From: Glycomyces niveus
GTDB lineage: Bacteria > Actinomycetota > Actinomycetes > Mycobacteriales > Micromonosporaceae
Direction of reading: 5' to 3'
Assembly: GCF_017592475.1 (NCBI RefSeq)
Contig: NZ_JAGFNP010000005.1
Coordinates: forward strand, 366,072 to 430,071
Length of the DNA: 64,000 nucleotides
Shown in pieces: positions 51,570-60,786 of this stretch; position 1 is the stretch's first letter; each line of letters starts with the position of its first letter. Made by a program: the position numbers and the translations under genes. The notes under the pieces were generated by a model, which worked only from the letters and a program-made list of their open reading frames with translations, was not told the DNA's origin and did not search any database.

Positions 51570-52446
51570 GACTCCGACCCCCGCGCCGGCCCGGCCGCGC
51601 GCCAAGCAGTCCTCCGCGACGGTCGGATTGAAACGATTCGTCTTCCACCTGGTGCTCATCGCCGCCGCGATGGTCATGATCTACCCGCTGCTGTGGATGC
51701 TCTCGGCCAGCCTCAAACCGCTCGACGAGATCTTCTCCGACCCCGGCCTCGTCCCCTCCTCCTGGGAGTGGGGCAACTACGCCGACGGCTGGAACGCCCT
51801 GCCGCACCCGTTCGAGAAGTACATCTGGAACTCGATGGTCATCGTCGCCGGGTCCATCCTCGGCAACCTGGTCTCCTGCTCGATGGCCGCCTACGCCTTC
51901 GCCCGGCTCAAGTTCCCCATGCGCGGCATGCTCTTCGCGATCATGCTCGGCACCATCATGCTGCCGATCCACGTCGTGATCATCCCGCAGTACATCCTGT
52001 TCAACGAGCTCGGCTGGGTCGACACCTTCTGGCCCCTCATCGTGCCCAAGCTCTTGGCGACCGACGCGTTCTTCGTCTTCCTCATGGTCCAGTTCATCCG
52101 CGGACTGCCCAAGGAGCTCGACGAGGCCGCCTCCATCGACGGCTGCGGCTACTGGGGCACCTACCTGCGCGTCATCATGCCGCTGTGCATGCCCGCGCTG
52201 GCGACGACCGCGATCTTCACCTTCATCTGGACCTGGAACGACTTCTACTCGCAGCTGATCTACCTGCGCGACGTCGACCTCCAGACCGTGCCCCTGGCGC
52301 TGCGCCTGTTCATGGACTCGACGGGCACCACCAACTGGGGCGCGCTCTTCGCGATGTCTATTGTGGCTCTTGGCCCGATCTTCGGGTTCTTCCTCGCCGG
52401 GCAGCGCTACCTCGTTCGGGGTATCGCCACCACCGGCATCAAGTAA
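51553..52446 (+). CDS. ABC sugar importer permease, MalG/UgpE type (CUT1)
   Basis: 297 aa, overlapping the first permease by 17 bp. Six predicted helices, with FVFHLVLIAAAMVMIYPLLWML first; the phrase SASLKPLDEIFSDPGLVPSSW and the EAA loop ELDEAASIDGCGYWGTYLRVIMP mark the MalG branch. It ends GQRYLVRGIATTGIK, the usual C-terminus of these permeases. Forms the membrane channel with the preceding protein. Confidence 0.93.
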   Translation: MATMTETPTPAPARPRAKQSSATVGLKRFVFHLVLIAAAMVMIYPLLWMLSASLKPLDEIFSDPGLVPSSWEWGNYADGWNALPHPFEKYIWNSMVIVAGSILGNLVSCSMAAYAFARLKFPMRGMLFAIMLGTIMLPIHVVIIPQYILFNELGWVDTFWPLIVPKLLATDAFFVFLMVQFIRGLPKELDEAASIDGCGYWGTYLRVIMPLCMPALATTAIFTFIWTWNDFYSQLIYLRDVDLQTVPLALRLFMDSTGTTNWGALFAMSIVALGPIFGFFLAGQRYLVRGIATTGIK

Positions 52447-52490
52447 ATCCGGCAACCAGCCCTCACACAGTCCTGAAAGGACGACAGATA

Positions 52491-53795
52491 ATGCAGTCAT
52501 CCAACCCCTCGGGCGTCTCTCGGAGAACGCTCGCCAAAGCCGGGATCTTCGGCGCCGCGGCCGCTCCCCTCCTCGCGGCCTGCGGCGGCGAAGGCGGCGG
52601 AGACAAGGGCGACGGCGAACTGGACTTCTGGTGGTGGGGCTCCGACCCCCGCCACGAGTACACCCAGAAGATCGTCGACGCCTTCCTCGCCAAGAACGAG
52701 GGCATCACGATCAAGCCCAGCCCGAACGAGTTCGACTCCTACTGGGACGCCCTCAACGTCTCGGTCTCGGGCAACAACGCGCCGGACGTCCTCCAGCAGG
52801 ACGACCGCTACCTGCGCGACTACGCCGACAAGAACGCGCTCCTCGCGCTCGAAGAGCTCGACATCGACCTGTCGAACATCGAGGAGGGCACCCTCAAGAC
52901 CGGTCAGTTCGACGGCAAGACCTACGGCATCCCCACCGGCGTGAACGCGATGGCACTCGTGGTCAACCCCGCGCTCGTCGAGGCGGCCGGCGTGGCCATG
53001 CCCGACGACAAGACCTGGACCTGGGCCGACTTCATGCAGTTCACCACGGACATCTCGGCGTCCGGCAAGGCGATCGGCAACTCGGCCATCACGTTCCCGA
53101 ACGAGTCGCTGTTCAACGTGTTCGCCCGCCAGCGCGGCGAGAGCCTGTACACCGAGGACGGCAAGCTCGGCTTCACCCCCGAGACGATGAACGCCTGGTG
53201 GCAGATGGTCATCGACCTGCGCGACTCCGGGGCCATTCCGGAGGCGAGCAAGATCGTCGAGTCCTTCGCCGCGGGCCAGGACCAGGCCCCGCTGGCGACC
53301 GGCGCCGGTGCGACCGAGTTCTACTGGACGAACCAGATCGGGGCGCTCCAGAAGGTGCTCGGATCGGAGCTGGTGCTGCTGCGCGTGCCGGGGGAGTCGG
53401 AGGGCTCGCAGCCGGGCCTGTACCTGAAGTCGGCCATGTTCTGGTCGGTCTCGCGGACCACCTCGGACCGGGCCGCTGCGGCGAAGCTGGTGGACTTCCT
53501 GCTCAACAGCGACGAGTCGCTGGACCTCATGCTCGGCGACCGGGGCCTGCCCTCGAACATGGCGCAGCGGGAGCGGATCCTGCCGCAGCTGCCGGCGGAC
53601 CAGGCGCTGGGTGCGGCGTACATCGCCGACCTGACGCCGGACCTGGCCGCGGGCCCGCCGGTGCCGCCGGTCGGCTCGGGCTCGGCGGCGGACATCATGC
53701 TCGGCGTGTTCGAGACGATGATCTTCGACTCGACCACGGTCGAGGAGACCACGGCGTCGTTCATGGAGCAGTTGAGCGCGGAGATCGGCGCCTAA
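52491..53795 (+). CDS. Sugar ABC importer substrate-binding lipoprotein
   Basis: 434 aa from ATG 52491 (AAAGGA upstream). The N-terminus has a twin-arginine-like SRRTLAKAG, a hydrophobic stretch and a lipobox LLAAC, so the mature protein is a lipoprotein on the outer face of the membrane. The mature part starts LDFWWWGSDPRHEYTQKIVDAF and shows the SBP_bac_1 pattern, e.g. NNAPDVLQQDDRYLRDYADKN and GIPTGVNAMALVVNPALVEAAGV. It delivers a sugar to the two permeases. The ligand is unknown; the control element shared with the pectin/xylan genes hints at a plant oligosaccharide. Confidence 0.93.
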   Translation: MQSSNPSGVSRRTLAKAGIFGAAAAPLLAACGGEGGGDKGDGELDFWWWGSDPRHEYTQKIVDAFLAKNEGITIKPSPNEFDSYWDALNVSVSGNNAPDVLQQDDRYLRDYADKNALLALEELDIDLSNIEEGTLKTGQFDGKTYGIPTGVNAMALVVNPALVEAAGVAMPDDKTWTWADFMQFTTDISASGKAIGNSAITFPNESLFNVFARQRGESLYTEDGKLGFTPETMNAWWQMVIDLRDSGAIPEASKIVESFAAGQDQAPLATGAGATEFYWTNQIGALQKVLGSELVLLRVPGESEGSQPGLYLKSAMFWSVSRTTSDRAAAAKLVDFLLNSDESLDLMLGDRGLPSNMAQRERILPQLPADQALGAAYIADLTPDLAAGPPVPPVGSGSAADIMLGVFETMIFDSTTVEETTASFMEQLSAEIGA

Positions 53796-53815
53796 AATCA
53801 AGTACTGAGGGTGAC

Positions 53816-53843
53816 TTGTATTTCACTCTGAGTGTGTTATATT
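53816..53843 (+). promoter_or_regulatory. Promoter-like element downstream of the ABC operon
   Basis: TTGTAT (53816-53821), 16 nt, TATATT (53838-53843), in an AT-rich island. A transcript would start near the hairpin at 53851. Confidence 0.4.
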
Positions 53844-53850
53844 GAAGGTC

Positions 53851-53880
53851 GAAGGGCGAACTTGAAAGAGTCCGCCCTTC
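53851..53880 (+). terminator. Hairpin after the ABC operon
   Basis: An 8-bp stem (53851-53858 with 53873-53880), 14-nt loop, then a pyrimidine tract. Either the operon terminator or the 5' hairpin of a small transcript. Confidence 0.5.
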
Positions 53881-53947
53881 CTCCTTGTCCAGGGCCCGCC
53901 GCCCCGAGCGTGACGCCCCGTGACAATCCGCCCGTGAGTGAACTCCA

Positions 53948-53977
53948 TTGTCGCCCGCCCGGAGCCCTCCGTATCAT
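53948..53977 (+). promoter_or_regulatory. Promoter of purU, leaderless
   Basis: TTGTCG (53948-53953), 18 nt, TATCAT (53972-53977), then 7 nt to the ATG. The transcript would begin at the start codon. Confidence 0.6.
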
Positions 53978-53984
53978 TGGTAGG

Positions 53985-54830
53985 ATGACCAGCCAGTTCG
54001 TGCTCACGCTCTCGTGCCCCGACCGCCTCGGCATCGTGTACGCCGTCTCGGGTTTCCTCACCCGCCGCGACGCCAACATCGAGGACTCCCAGCAGTTCTC
54101 CGAGCACGGATCGGGCCGCTTCTTCATGCGGGTCGAGTTCAACACTGCCGCTCAGCGCGACGAGCTGGCCGTGGGCTTCACCGAGATCGCCCGCGAATTC
54201 GACATGGACTGGCAGCTCCATGACCGCGCCGTCAAGCGCCGCGTCCTCATCATGGCCTCCAAGCAGGGCCACTGCCTCAACGACCTGCTCTACCGCTTCC
54301 GCATCGGCGCCCTCCACGGCGAGGCCGCCGCGGTCGTCTCGAACCACCCCGACTGGGCCGACCTGGCCGCCTCGTCGGGCGTGCCCTTCCACTACCTGCC
54401 CGTCGGCCCCGAGGGCAAGGCCGTGCAGGAGCAGCGGATCCTCGACCTCATCGAAGAGGAGCGCATCGACACCGTGGTCCTGGCCCGGTACATGCAGATC
54501 CTCTCCTCGGACTTCTGCGCCAAGCTCCCCGGCAAGATCCTCAACATCCACCACTCGTTCCTGCCGAGCTTCAAGGGCGCCAAGCCCTACCACCAAGCGC
54601 ACGACCGCGGCGTCAAGCTCATCGGCGCGACCTGCCACTACGTCACCGCCGACCTCGACGAGGGCCCCATCATCGAGCAGGAGGTCGCGCGCGTCGACCA
54701 CGCGCACAGCCCCGAGGAGCTGGTGGCCGCCGGCCGCGACCTCGAATCGACCTGCCTGGCCCGCGGCCTGGCCGCCCACCTGGACGACCGCGTCCTCATC
54801 AACGGCACCAAAACGGTGGTTTTCCGCTAG
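53985..54830 (+). CDS. purU: Formyltetrahydrofolate deformylase
   Basis: 281 aa from ATG 53985. An N-terminal ACT domain (FVLTLSCPDRLGIVYAVSGFL) precedes the formyltransferase fold with RRVLIMASKQGHCLNDLLYR, ARYMQILS, and the catalytic ILNIHHSFLPSFKGAKPYHQ (with its N, H) and GATCHYVTADLDEGPIIEQ (D). It releases formate from 10-formyl-THF and so balances one-carbon units and supplies formate. dxr begins 9 bp downstream, so both may share the purU promoter. Confidence 0.96.
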   Translation: MTSQFVLTLSCPDRLGIVYAVSGFLTRRDANIEDSQQFSEHGSGRFFMRVEFNTAAQRDELAVGFTEIAREFDMDWQLHDRAVKRRVLIMASKQGHCLNDLLYRFRIGALHGEAAAVVSNHPDWADLAASSGVPFHYLPVGPEGKAVQEQRILDLIEEERIDTVVLARYMQILSSDFCAKLPGKILNIHHSFLPSFKGAKPYHQAHDRGVKLIGATCHYVTADLDEGPIIEQEVARVDHAHSPEELVAAGRDLESTCLARGLAAHLDDRVLINGTKTVVFR

Positions 54831-54839
54831 CGGATAATC

Positions 54840-56051
54840 ATGCCCGTGACTGACCAACGCGAGATCGTGCTCCTGGGGTCCACCGGCTCCATCGGGACTC
54901 AGGCCATCGACATCGTCCGCAGCAACCCCGACCGCTTCCGCGTCGTCGGCATCGGCGCGGGCGGCGGCAATCCGGCGCTCCTGGCCGAGCAGGCGATCGA
55001 ACTGGGCGTCGACGTCGTCGCGGTCGCCGACGCGAAGGCCCTCGAGGACGTGCAGCTGCGCCTGTTCGCGGCCGCGACCAAGCAGGGCTGGACCTCCGGC
55101 GACGCCCGCATGCCCAAGCTCATCGCGGGCCGCGGCGCCATGGCCGAGCTCGCGGCCTGGCCCTGCGACACCGTCCTCAACGGCATCAACGGCTCCATCG
55201 GGCTCGCCCCGACCCTCGCCGCCCTCGAAGCGGGACGCCAAGTGGCCCTTGCCAACAAGGAGTCCCTCGTCGCGGGCGGCCCGCTCGTGCGGGAGGTCGC
55301 GCGGCCCGGCCAGCTCGTCCCGGTCGACTCCGAGCACTCCGCGCTGGCGCAGTGCCTGCGCTCGGGTTCGATGGAGCGGGTCGCGAAGCTCGTGCTCACC
55401 GCCTCAGGCGGGCCGTTCCGCGGCAGGTCGCGCGGCGAGCTCGCCGAGGTCACGGTCGAGCAGGCGCTGGCGCACCCGACCTGGGCCATGGGGCCGGTCG
55501 TCACGATCAACTCCGCGACCATGGTGAACAAGGCGCTCGAGGTGATCGAGGCCCACGAGCTCTTCGACGTGTCGTACGACGACATCGAGGTGGTCGTGCA
55601 CCCGCAGTCGGTGATCCACTCGATGGTCGAGTTCACCGACGGCTCCACCATCGCCCAGGCCTCCCCGCCGGACATGCGCCTGCCCATCGGCCACGCGCTC
55701 GCCTGGCCCGACCGCCTCCCCGGATCCGCCCGCCCGGTCGACTGGACGAAGGCCGCCGACTGGCACTTCGAGCCGCTCGACGCGACCGCGTTCCCGGCGG
55801 TCGCCCTCGCCAAGGACGCCGGCCGCGCCGGCGGCCTCATGCCCGCCGTCTACAACGCCGCCAACGAGGAGGCCGTCGCGGCCTTCCGCGACGGGCGGCT
55901 CCCGTTCCTCGGCATCGTCGACACGATTTCGAGCGTTCTCGAAGCTGCTCCCGAGTTCGGCCGACCCGGAAGTGTCGCAGACGTACTCGAGGCGGAGAAC
56001 TGGGCGCGCGCGTGCGCCCGACGGCTAGTGTTGGACGCGTCCGAGCGTTAG
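54840..56051 (+). CDS. dxr: 1-deoxy-D-xylulose-5-phosphate reductoisomerase
   Basis: 403 aa from ATG 54840; GTG 54846 is a possible start, with GATAAT 7 nt before it. NADPH motif [16 protein letters not shown], substrate and metal regions [57 protein letters not shown] and [12 protein letters not shown] are in place. It is the committed step of the MEP isoprenoid pathway; ispG lies two genes on. Confidence 0.97.
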   Translation: MPVTDQREIVLLGSTGSIGTQAIDIVRSNPDRFRVVGIGAGGGNPALLAEQAIELGVDVVAVADAKALEDVQLRLFAAATKQGWTSGDARMPKLIAGRGAMAELAAWPCDTVLNGINGSIGLAPTLAALEAGRQVALANKESLVAGGPLVREVARPGQLVPVDSEHSALAQCLRSGSMERVAKLVLTASGGPFRGRSRGELAEVTVEQALAHPTWAMGPVVTINSATMVNKALEVIEAHELFDVSYDDIEVVVHPQSVIHSMVEFTDGSTIAQASPPDMRLPIGHALAWPDRLPGSARPVDWTKAADWHFEPLDATAFPAVALAKDAGRAGGLMPAVYNAANEEAVAAFRDGRLPFLGIVDTISSVLEAAPEFGRPGSVADVLEAENWARACARRLVLDASER

Positions 56052-56063
56052 AAGGAGACCGAC

Positions 56064-57332
56064 TTGCTGGCCTACATCACCGGGATCGTCCTGTTCGCGT
56101 TGGCGATCCTCATCTCCGTGAGCCTGCACGAATTCGGCCACATGCTCACGGCCAAGGGCTTCGGCATGAAGGTCACCCGCTACTTCGTGGGCTTCGGACC
56201 CACCCTGTGGTCCTTCCGGAAGGGCGAGACCGAGTACGGCCTCAAGGGCATCCCGCTCGGCGGGTTCGTCAAGATCACCGGCATGACCCCGCTCGAGGAG
56301 GACGAGGAGGAGCTCTCCGAGGCCGACAAGAAGCGGGTGTTCTGGCGCAAGCCGCTGTGGCAGCGCACGGTCGTGCTCGCGGCCGGCTCGGTCACGCACT
56401 TCATCATCGGCTTCATCGCCCTGTGGATCCTGGTCTCCTTCGTCGGCGTCGTCGCCAACCCGGCCTACGCCGAGCGGATCACCGAATCCGAGCAGAACGC
56501 GCAGGTCACGGTCGCACCGTGCGTCGAGTCCACCGACACCACCGCCCCCGCGGCGGGCGACTGTGCCGCAGGCCAGATCGAAGGCCCGGCCTACGCCGCC
56601 GGCATCGAGGACGGCGACGCGATCACTTCCGTGGGCGGCACCGCCGTCACCGACTGGGAGTCGCTCGTCGCCACCGTCTCCGGCCTCACCCCGGAGCAGC
56701 CGGTCGAGGTCACCGTCGACCGCGACGGCACCGCGAAGACCGTCGAGGTCGTCCCGTACGCGGCCACCGCCGAGAAGGAGGACGGCACGACCGAGACGGT
56801 CGCCCGCCTCGGCGTCTTCGTGTACAGCGACCCCGCGATCGCCCCGACCGTCGCGGTCGGCCCGATCGACGGCATCGGCGAGACCTTCAGCTCCACCGGC
56901 GAGATGTTCAAGGAGACGTTCATCGCCCTCGGCCAGCTGCCCTCGAAGATCCCGCCGCTGTGGGACGCGATCATGGGCGGCGAGCGCAGCGCGGACTCGC
57001 CCGTCAGCGTCGTGGGCGCCTCGCGCCTCGGCGGTGAGATGGTCCAGTACGACCAGTGGGCGATGTTCTTCATGCTCCTGGTGGTCCTGAACTACTTCAT
57101 CGGCATCTTCAACCTGCTGCCGCTCCTGCCGATGGACGGCGGGCACATCGCGATCGCCTGGTTCGAGAAGGCCCGGTCGTGGATCGCCGTGAAGCGAGGA
57201 AAAATCGATCCCGGGCGTGTCGATTACATGAAACTCATGCCGCTCACCTACGCTGTGATCGTCCTCCTGGGCGGCTTCATGCTGCTGACGATCACCGCAG
57301 ACATCGTCAACCCGATCACTATCTTCAACTAA
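56064..57332 (+). CDS. rip1: Site-2 intramembrane metalloprotease (Rip1/RseP)
   Basis: 422 aa, TTG start with AAGGAGA 6-7 nt upstream. The first helix holds the zinc motif HEFGH at 22-26; the C-terminal helix holds [12 protein letters not shown], with the third zinc ligand. A PDZ domain lies between (about 170-250: [19 protein letters not shown]). In mycobacteria Rip1 cuts membrane-bound anti-sigma factors. Gene order dxr-rip1-ispG is that of M. tuberculosis. Confidence 0.95.
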   Translation: MLAYITGIVLFALAILISVSLHEFGHMLTAKGFGMKVTRYFVGFGPTLWSFRKGETEYGLKGIPLGGFVKITGMTPLEEDEEELSEADKKRVFWRKPLWQRTVVLAAGSVTHFIIGFIALWILVSFVGVVANPAYAERITESEQNAQVTVAPCVESTDTTAPAAGDCAAGQIEGPAYAAGIEDGDAITSVGGTAVTDWESLVATVSGLTPEQPVEVTVDRDGTAKTVEVVPYAATAEKEDGTTETVARLGVFVYSDPAIAPTVAVGPIDGIGETFSSTGEMFKETFIALGQLPSKIPPLWDAIMGGERSADSPVSVVGASRLGGEMVQYDQWAMFFMLLVVLNYFIGIFNLLPLLPMDGGHIAIAWFEKARSWIAVKRGKIDPGRVDYMKLMPLTYAVIVLLGGFMLLTITADIVNPITIFN

Positions 57333-57360
57333 CCCGCGAATCAGGGTGGAAACTGGCCAC

Positions 57361-58542
57361 ATGACCGCAGTGAACCTCGGTATCCCCACCAAGCGCCACG
57401 ACCACGAGGTCGAACCGCTCGCCCCGCGCCGCCCGACCCGGCAGCTCAACGTCGGCGGCGTCCTCGTCGGCGGCGGCGCGCCCATCAGCGTCCAGTCGAT
57501 GACCACCACCCGCACCTCGGACATCGGCGCGACGCTGCAGCAGATCGCCGAGCTCACCGCCACAGGCTGCCAGATCGTCCGCGTCGCGTGCCCGACCCAG
57601 GACGACGCCGACGCGCTCAAGGTCATCGCGAAGCAGTCGCAGATCCCGGTCATCGCGGACATCCACTTCCAGCCGAAGTACGTCTTCGCCGCGATCGATG
57701 CCGGGTGCGCCGCCGTGCGCGTCAACCCCGGCAACATCAAGCAGTTCGACGACCGGGTGGGGGAGATCGCCAAGGCCGCCAAGGACGCCGGGACGCCGAT
57801 CCGCATCGGGGTGAACGCCGGGTCGCTCGACAAGCGGCTGCTCGCCAAGTACGGCAAGGCCACCCCGGAGGCGCTGGTCGAGTCCGCGCTGTGGGAGGCC
57901 TCGCTGTTCGAGGAGCACGACTTCCGCGACATCAAGATCTCGGTCAAGCACAACGACCCGGTCGTCATGATCAAGGCCTACCGGCTCCTGTCCCAGCAGT
58001 GCGACTACCCGCTGCACCTGGGCGTCACCGAGGCCGGCCCCGCCTTCCAGGGCACCATCAAGTCCGCCGCCGCGTTCGGCGCGCTCCTCGCCGAGGGCAT
58101 CGGCGACACCATCCGCGTCTCCCTCTCGGCCCCGCCGGTCGAGGAGGTCAAGGTCGGCAACCAGATCCTGGAGTCGATGGGCCTCAAGGAGCGCGGCCTG
58201 GAGATCGTCTCGTGCCCGTCGTGCGGGCGCGCCCAGGTGGACGTGTACACGCTCGCCGAGCAGGTCACGGCCGGGCTCGAGGGCCTGCCGGTCCCGCTGC
58301 GCGTGGCCGTCATGGGCTGCGTCGTGAACGGCCCCGGCGAGGCCCGCGAGGCCGACCTGGGCGTGGCGAGCGGCAACGGCCGCGGCCAGATCTTCGTCAA
58401 GGGCGAGGTCATCCGCACCGTCCCGGAGTCGCAGATCGTGGAGACGCTCATCGAGGAGGCCGTGAAGCTGGCCGAGGCGATGGGCGCGGACCTGCCCGAG
58501 GAGCTCAAGGGCCTGGCCGGACCGGTCGTCCAAGTCCACTGA
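57361..58542 (+). CDS. ispG: 4-hydroxy-3-methylbut-2-enyl diphosphate synthase (GcpE)
   Basis: 393 aa from ATG 57361; a GTG five codons earlier is possible. [19 protein letters not shown] and [14 protein letters not shown] open the TIM-barrel; the 4Fe-4S cysteines are in SCPSCGRAQ and [12 protein letters not shown] with the conserved glutamate. It makes HMBPP from MEcPP in the MEP pathway. Followed by a strong terminator. Confidence 0.97.
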   Translation: MTAVNLGIPTKRHDHEVEPLAPRRPTRQLNVGGVLVGGGAPISVQSMTTTRTSDIGATLQQIAELTATGCQIVRVACPTQDDADALKVIAKQSQIPVIADIHFQPKYVFAAIDAGCAAVRVNPGNIKQFDDRVGEIAKAAKDAGTPIRIGVNAGSLDKRLLAKYGKATPEALVESALWEASLFEEHDFRDIKISVKHNDPVVMIKAYRLLSQQCDYPLHLGVTEAGPAFQGTIKSAAAFGALLAEGIGDTIRVSLSAPPVEEVKVGNQILESMGLKERGLEIVSCPSCGRAQVDVYTLAEQVTAGLEGLPVPLRVAVMGCVVNGPGEAREADLGVASGNGRGQIFVKGEVIRTVPESQIVETLIEEAVKLAEAMGADLPEELKGLAGPVVQVH

Positions 58543-58552
58543 CGGAACTGTC

Positions 58553-58580
58553 GGATCGCCGACTCACCCGTCGGCGATCC
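58553..58580 (+). terminator. Rho-independent terminator of the dxr-rip1-ispG unit
   Basis: A perfect 11-bp stem (58553-58563 with 58570-58580), TCACCC loop, then TTCTTTA. Confidence 0.85.
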
Positions 58581-58781
58581 TTCTTTAGGCTGGTCAGCAG
58601 CACCAGTTGAGGGCTTCGCGACACGACGGAAAATCCGACATCGAGCGCATCTTGTGCGAAATTCCACAAACGTGACTACAGGGGATTTCGCCGAACCGCC
58701 GTCCGGTGCCGCGCATAATGACTTCCGTGCGTGTCAAGCGCAGCTGACGGCTGCGTCCGCGAAAGGGGAGGGCGACCTGGC

Positions 58782-59312
58782 ATGGGGAAGTTCGAACGGC
58801 AGATTTCCGAGGGCGTCACCAAGTACTACTGGTACCCGGGCGAGAAGGCCGACTGGATCCGAGGCGTGCTCACCGTCCTCGGCGGCGGCCTGCTCTTCGC
58901 CCTGATATACGTGGTCACCAAGAACAGCCTGCTCGCCGCAGTCGTCTCCGGCACCGCCGTCCAAGCGGTCGTCGGCGCCTACCTCGGCCGCCGCGACGCC
59001 GCCGGCCTCTCGGAGTTCCACGACCCCGCGACCGAGCGTCGCGAGGCGGTCGTCGACGGCACCCGCGCCGCCTGGCGCGGCACCCTCCAAGGCCTGCTGT
59101 GCGCCGGTTCGGCCATGCTCGTGCTGAACATGCCGCACTCGGGGTTCCTCGCCGACTGGGTGCTGCCGTTCGTGCCCTCGATCATCGGCGCGCTCGCCCA
59201 CTCCGGCGGGATGCTCTGGGAGCGGCTGGCCCGGGAGGTCGGCACCGCCGACATGGACGTGGCCGCCGAGGCTGACGCGGAAGCGCCCACCAAGGAGCTC
59301 GAAGCCGCCTGA
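58782..59312 (+). CDS. Small membrane protein of unknown function
   Basis: 176 aa from ATG 58782 with GGGGAGGG 9 nt upstream. A cytoplasmic N-terminus (FERQISEGVTKYYWYPGEK) is followed by two hydrophobic segments (GVLTVLGGGLLFALIYVVT; LLAAVVSGTAVQAVVGAYLG), a polar middle and further hydrophobic stretches (LLCAGSAMLVLNM; WVLPFVPSIIGALAHSGGMLW), ending in an acidic tail. No family recognised. It has terminators on both sides. Confidence 0.75.
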   Translation: MGKFERQISEGVTKYYWYPGEKADWIRGVLTVLGGGLLFALIYVVTKNSLLAAVVSGTAVQAVVGAYLGRRDAAGLSEFHDPATERREAVVDGTRAAWRGTLQGLLCAGSAMLVLNMPHSGFLADWVLPFVPSIIGALAHSGGMLWERLAREVGTADMDVAAEADAEAPTKELEAA

Positions 59313-59745
59313 TCACGAGGCTTTCGCCAAGGCCCGCAGCCGATCCGAAGGCTGCGGGCCTTCGCGCTGCGCGGGGTAGAGGTGTGGTGAGCCGACGCGG
59401 GGCGACTGCACGCCGCCTGGGTTGGACAGGCGGGGCGCTCGACCGCGGGAGGTGTCGTATTGCCGCGTCCGGCCAGAGCCGGGCGGCGGCGCTCTCGCGG
59501 GAGCCGCGCCCCGCGCCGGCTCGGTAGGAGAGTCCGCCACGGGGTCCCGGACCGCCCCGCCCGAACATTCGGACAGGGGTGCGCCGGTCGTCCCAGCATG
59601 CGGCCTGGCGAGCGGGAACGCAAGAGGTTTTCGCGTCCGCGGGTCGATTTCTACGCGGCTGCTCGGTGACGGCGACACTGCCCGGCGCCGGCCCGCGGGC
59701 TTCGCCGCGGCGGCCCCCGCGAACCCCTCAAGTTAGGCTTGGCGG
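59313..59745. other. 433-bp gap upstream of map
   Basis: The first 50 bp are a terminator. The rest (59364-59745) is GC-rich with no convincing gene; short open frames here are arginine/proline-rich noise. TAGGCT lies 6 nt before the map ATG, a possible leaderless -10. Confidence 0.5.
59330..59363 (+). terminator. Terminator of the 58782 gene
   Basis: A perfect 13-bp stem (59330-59342 with 59351-59363), 8-nt loop. Confidence 0.85.
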
Positions 59746-60642
59746 ATGGAAACCCGTCCCGCGCTGCGCCCAGGCAGGCAGAGTCCCCGCAGGAACGTCC
59801 CCGAAGCGATCGAGCGGCCCGAATACGTCGGCAAGCCCGCGCCTTCCCCGTTCACCGGCTCCGAGGTGAAGGACGCCGAGACCATCGAGCGGATGCGCAT
59901 CGCCGGGCGCATCGCCGCCGACGCCCTCGAGAACGTCGGCAAGGCCGTCGCCCCCGGCGTCACCACCGACGAGCTCGACCGGATCGTCCACGAAAACCTG
60001 TGCGACCTCGGCGCCTACCCCTCGACGCTCGGCTACCGCGGCTACCCGAAGTCCTGCTGCACCTCGCTCAACGAGGTCATCTGCCACGGCATCCCCGACT
60101 CCACCGTGGTGCAGGACGGCGACATCGTCAACATCGACATCACCGCCTTCATCGGCGGCGTCCACGGCGACTGCAACGCCACCTTCCTCGCCGGCGACGT
60201 CTCTCAGGAGGCCCGCGACCTCGTGGAGCGCACCTGGGCGGCCACCTGGCGCGGCATCAAGGCCGTCAAGCCCGGCCGCCAGCTCAACGTCGTAGGCAAG
60301 GTCATCGAGGCCTACGCGAAGCGCTTCGGCTACGGCGTCGTCCGCCAGTTCACCGGCCACGGCATCGGCACCGCGTTCCACTCTGGCCTCTACGTGCCCC
60401 ACTATGACAACCCGGGCCTCGAGGTCGAGATCGAGACCGGCATGACCTTCACCATCGAGCCGATGATCAACCTCGGCACCGCCGAGCACGAGATGTGGGA
60501 CGACGGCTGGACCGCCGTCACCCGCGACCGCAAGTGGACCGCCCAGTTCGAGCACACCCTCCTCGTCACCGACGACGGCTTCGAGATCCTGACCATGCCC
60601 TCCAGCGGCGTCCCGGCCGGAACGCCCGAGCACCAGCGTTGA
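59746..60642 (+). CDS. map: Methionine aminopeptidase, type I
   Basis: 298 aa. The N-terminal extension of about 45 residues with [15 protein letters not shown] is that of the actinobacterial MapB group. Metal ligands and catalytic residues appear in [11 protein letters not shown] (His), [20 protein letters not shown] (two Asp), [12 protein letters not shown] (His), FTIEPMI (Glu) and [10 protein letters not shown] (Glu). It removes the initiator methionine of new proteins. No Shine-Dalgarno is seen. Confidence 0.97.
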   Translation: METRPALRPGRQSPRRNVPEAIERPEYVGKPAPSPFTGSEVKDAETIERMRIAGRIAADALENVGKAVAPGVTTDELDRIVHENLCDLGAYPSTLGYRGYPKSCCTSLNEVICHGIPDSTVVQDGDIVNIDITAFIGGVHGDCNATFLAGDVSQEARDLVERTWAATWRGIKAVKPGRQLNVVGKVIEAYAKRFGYGVVRQFTGHGIGTAFHSGLYVPHYDNPGLEVEIETGMTFTIEPMINLGTAEHEMWDDGWTAVTRDRKWTAQFEHTLLVTDDGFEILTMPSSGVPAGTPEHQR

Positions 60643-60738
60643 GTGGCAGCGGGTTCCTACCCTGACGCGGGCGGCGCCGGTCCGTGAGATGCCGATGTCT
60701 CCGAGGGGTTGAGCCGGCGCCGCCCCCGCGACAGGCCA

Positions 60739-60769
60739 AGGGCCCCAGTGCGAACCGCACTGGGGCCCT
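60739..60769. terminator. Bidirectional terminator between map and the ABC permease
   Basis: A perfect 14-bp stem (60739-60752 with 60756-60769), AAC loop, between convergent genes. Confidence 0.85.
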
Positions 60770-60786
60770 CAGCTCTCCCCGGAGGG

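Noticed and set aside
59422..59736. Short open frames in the gap before map
   Set aside because: Arg/Pro/Ala-rich in every frame, no ribosome-binding site and no recognisable motif.
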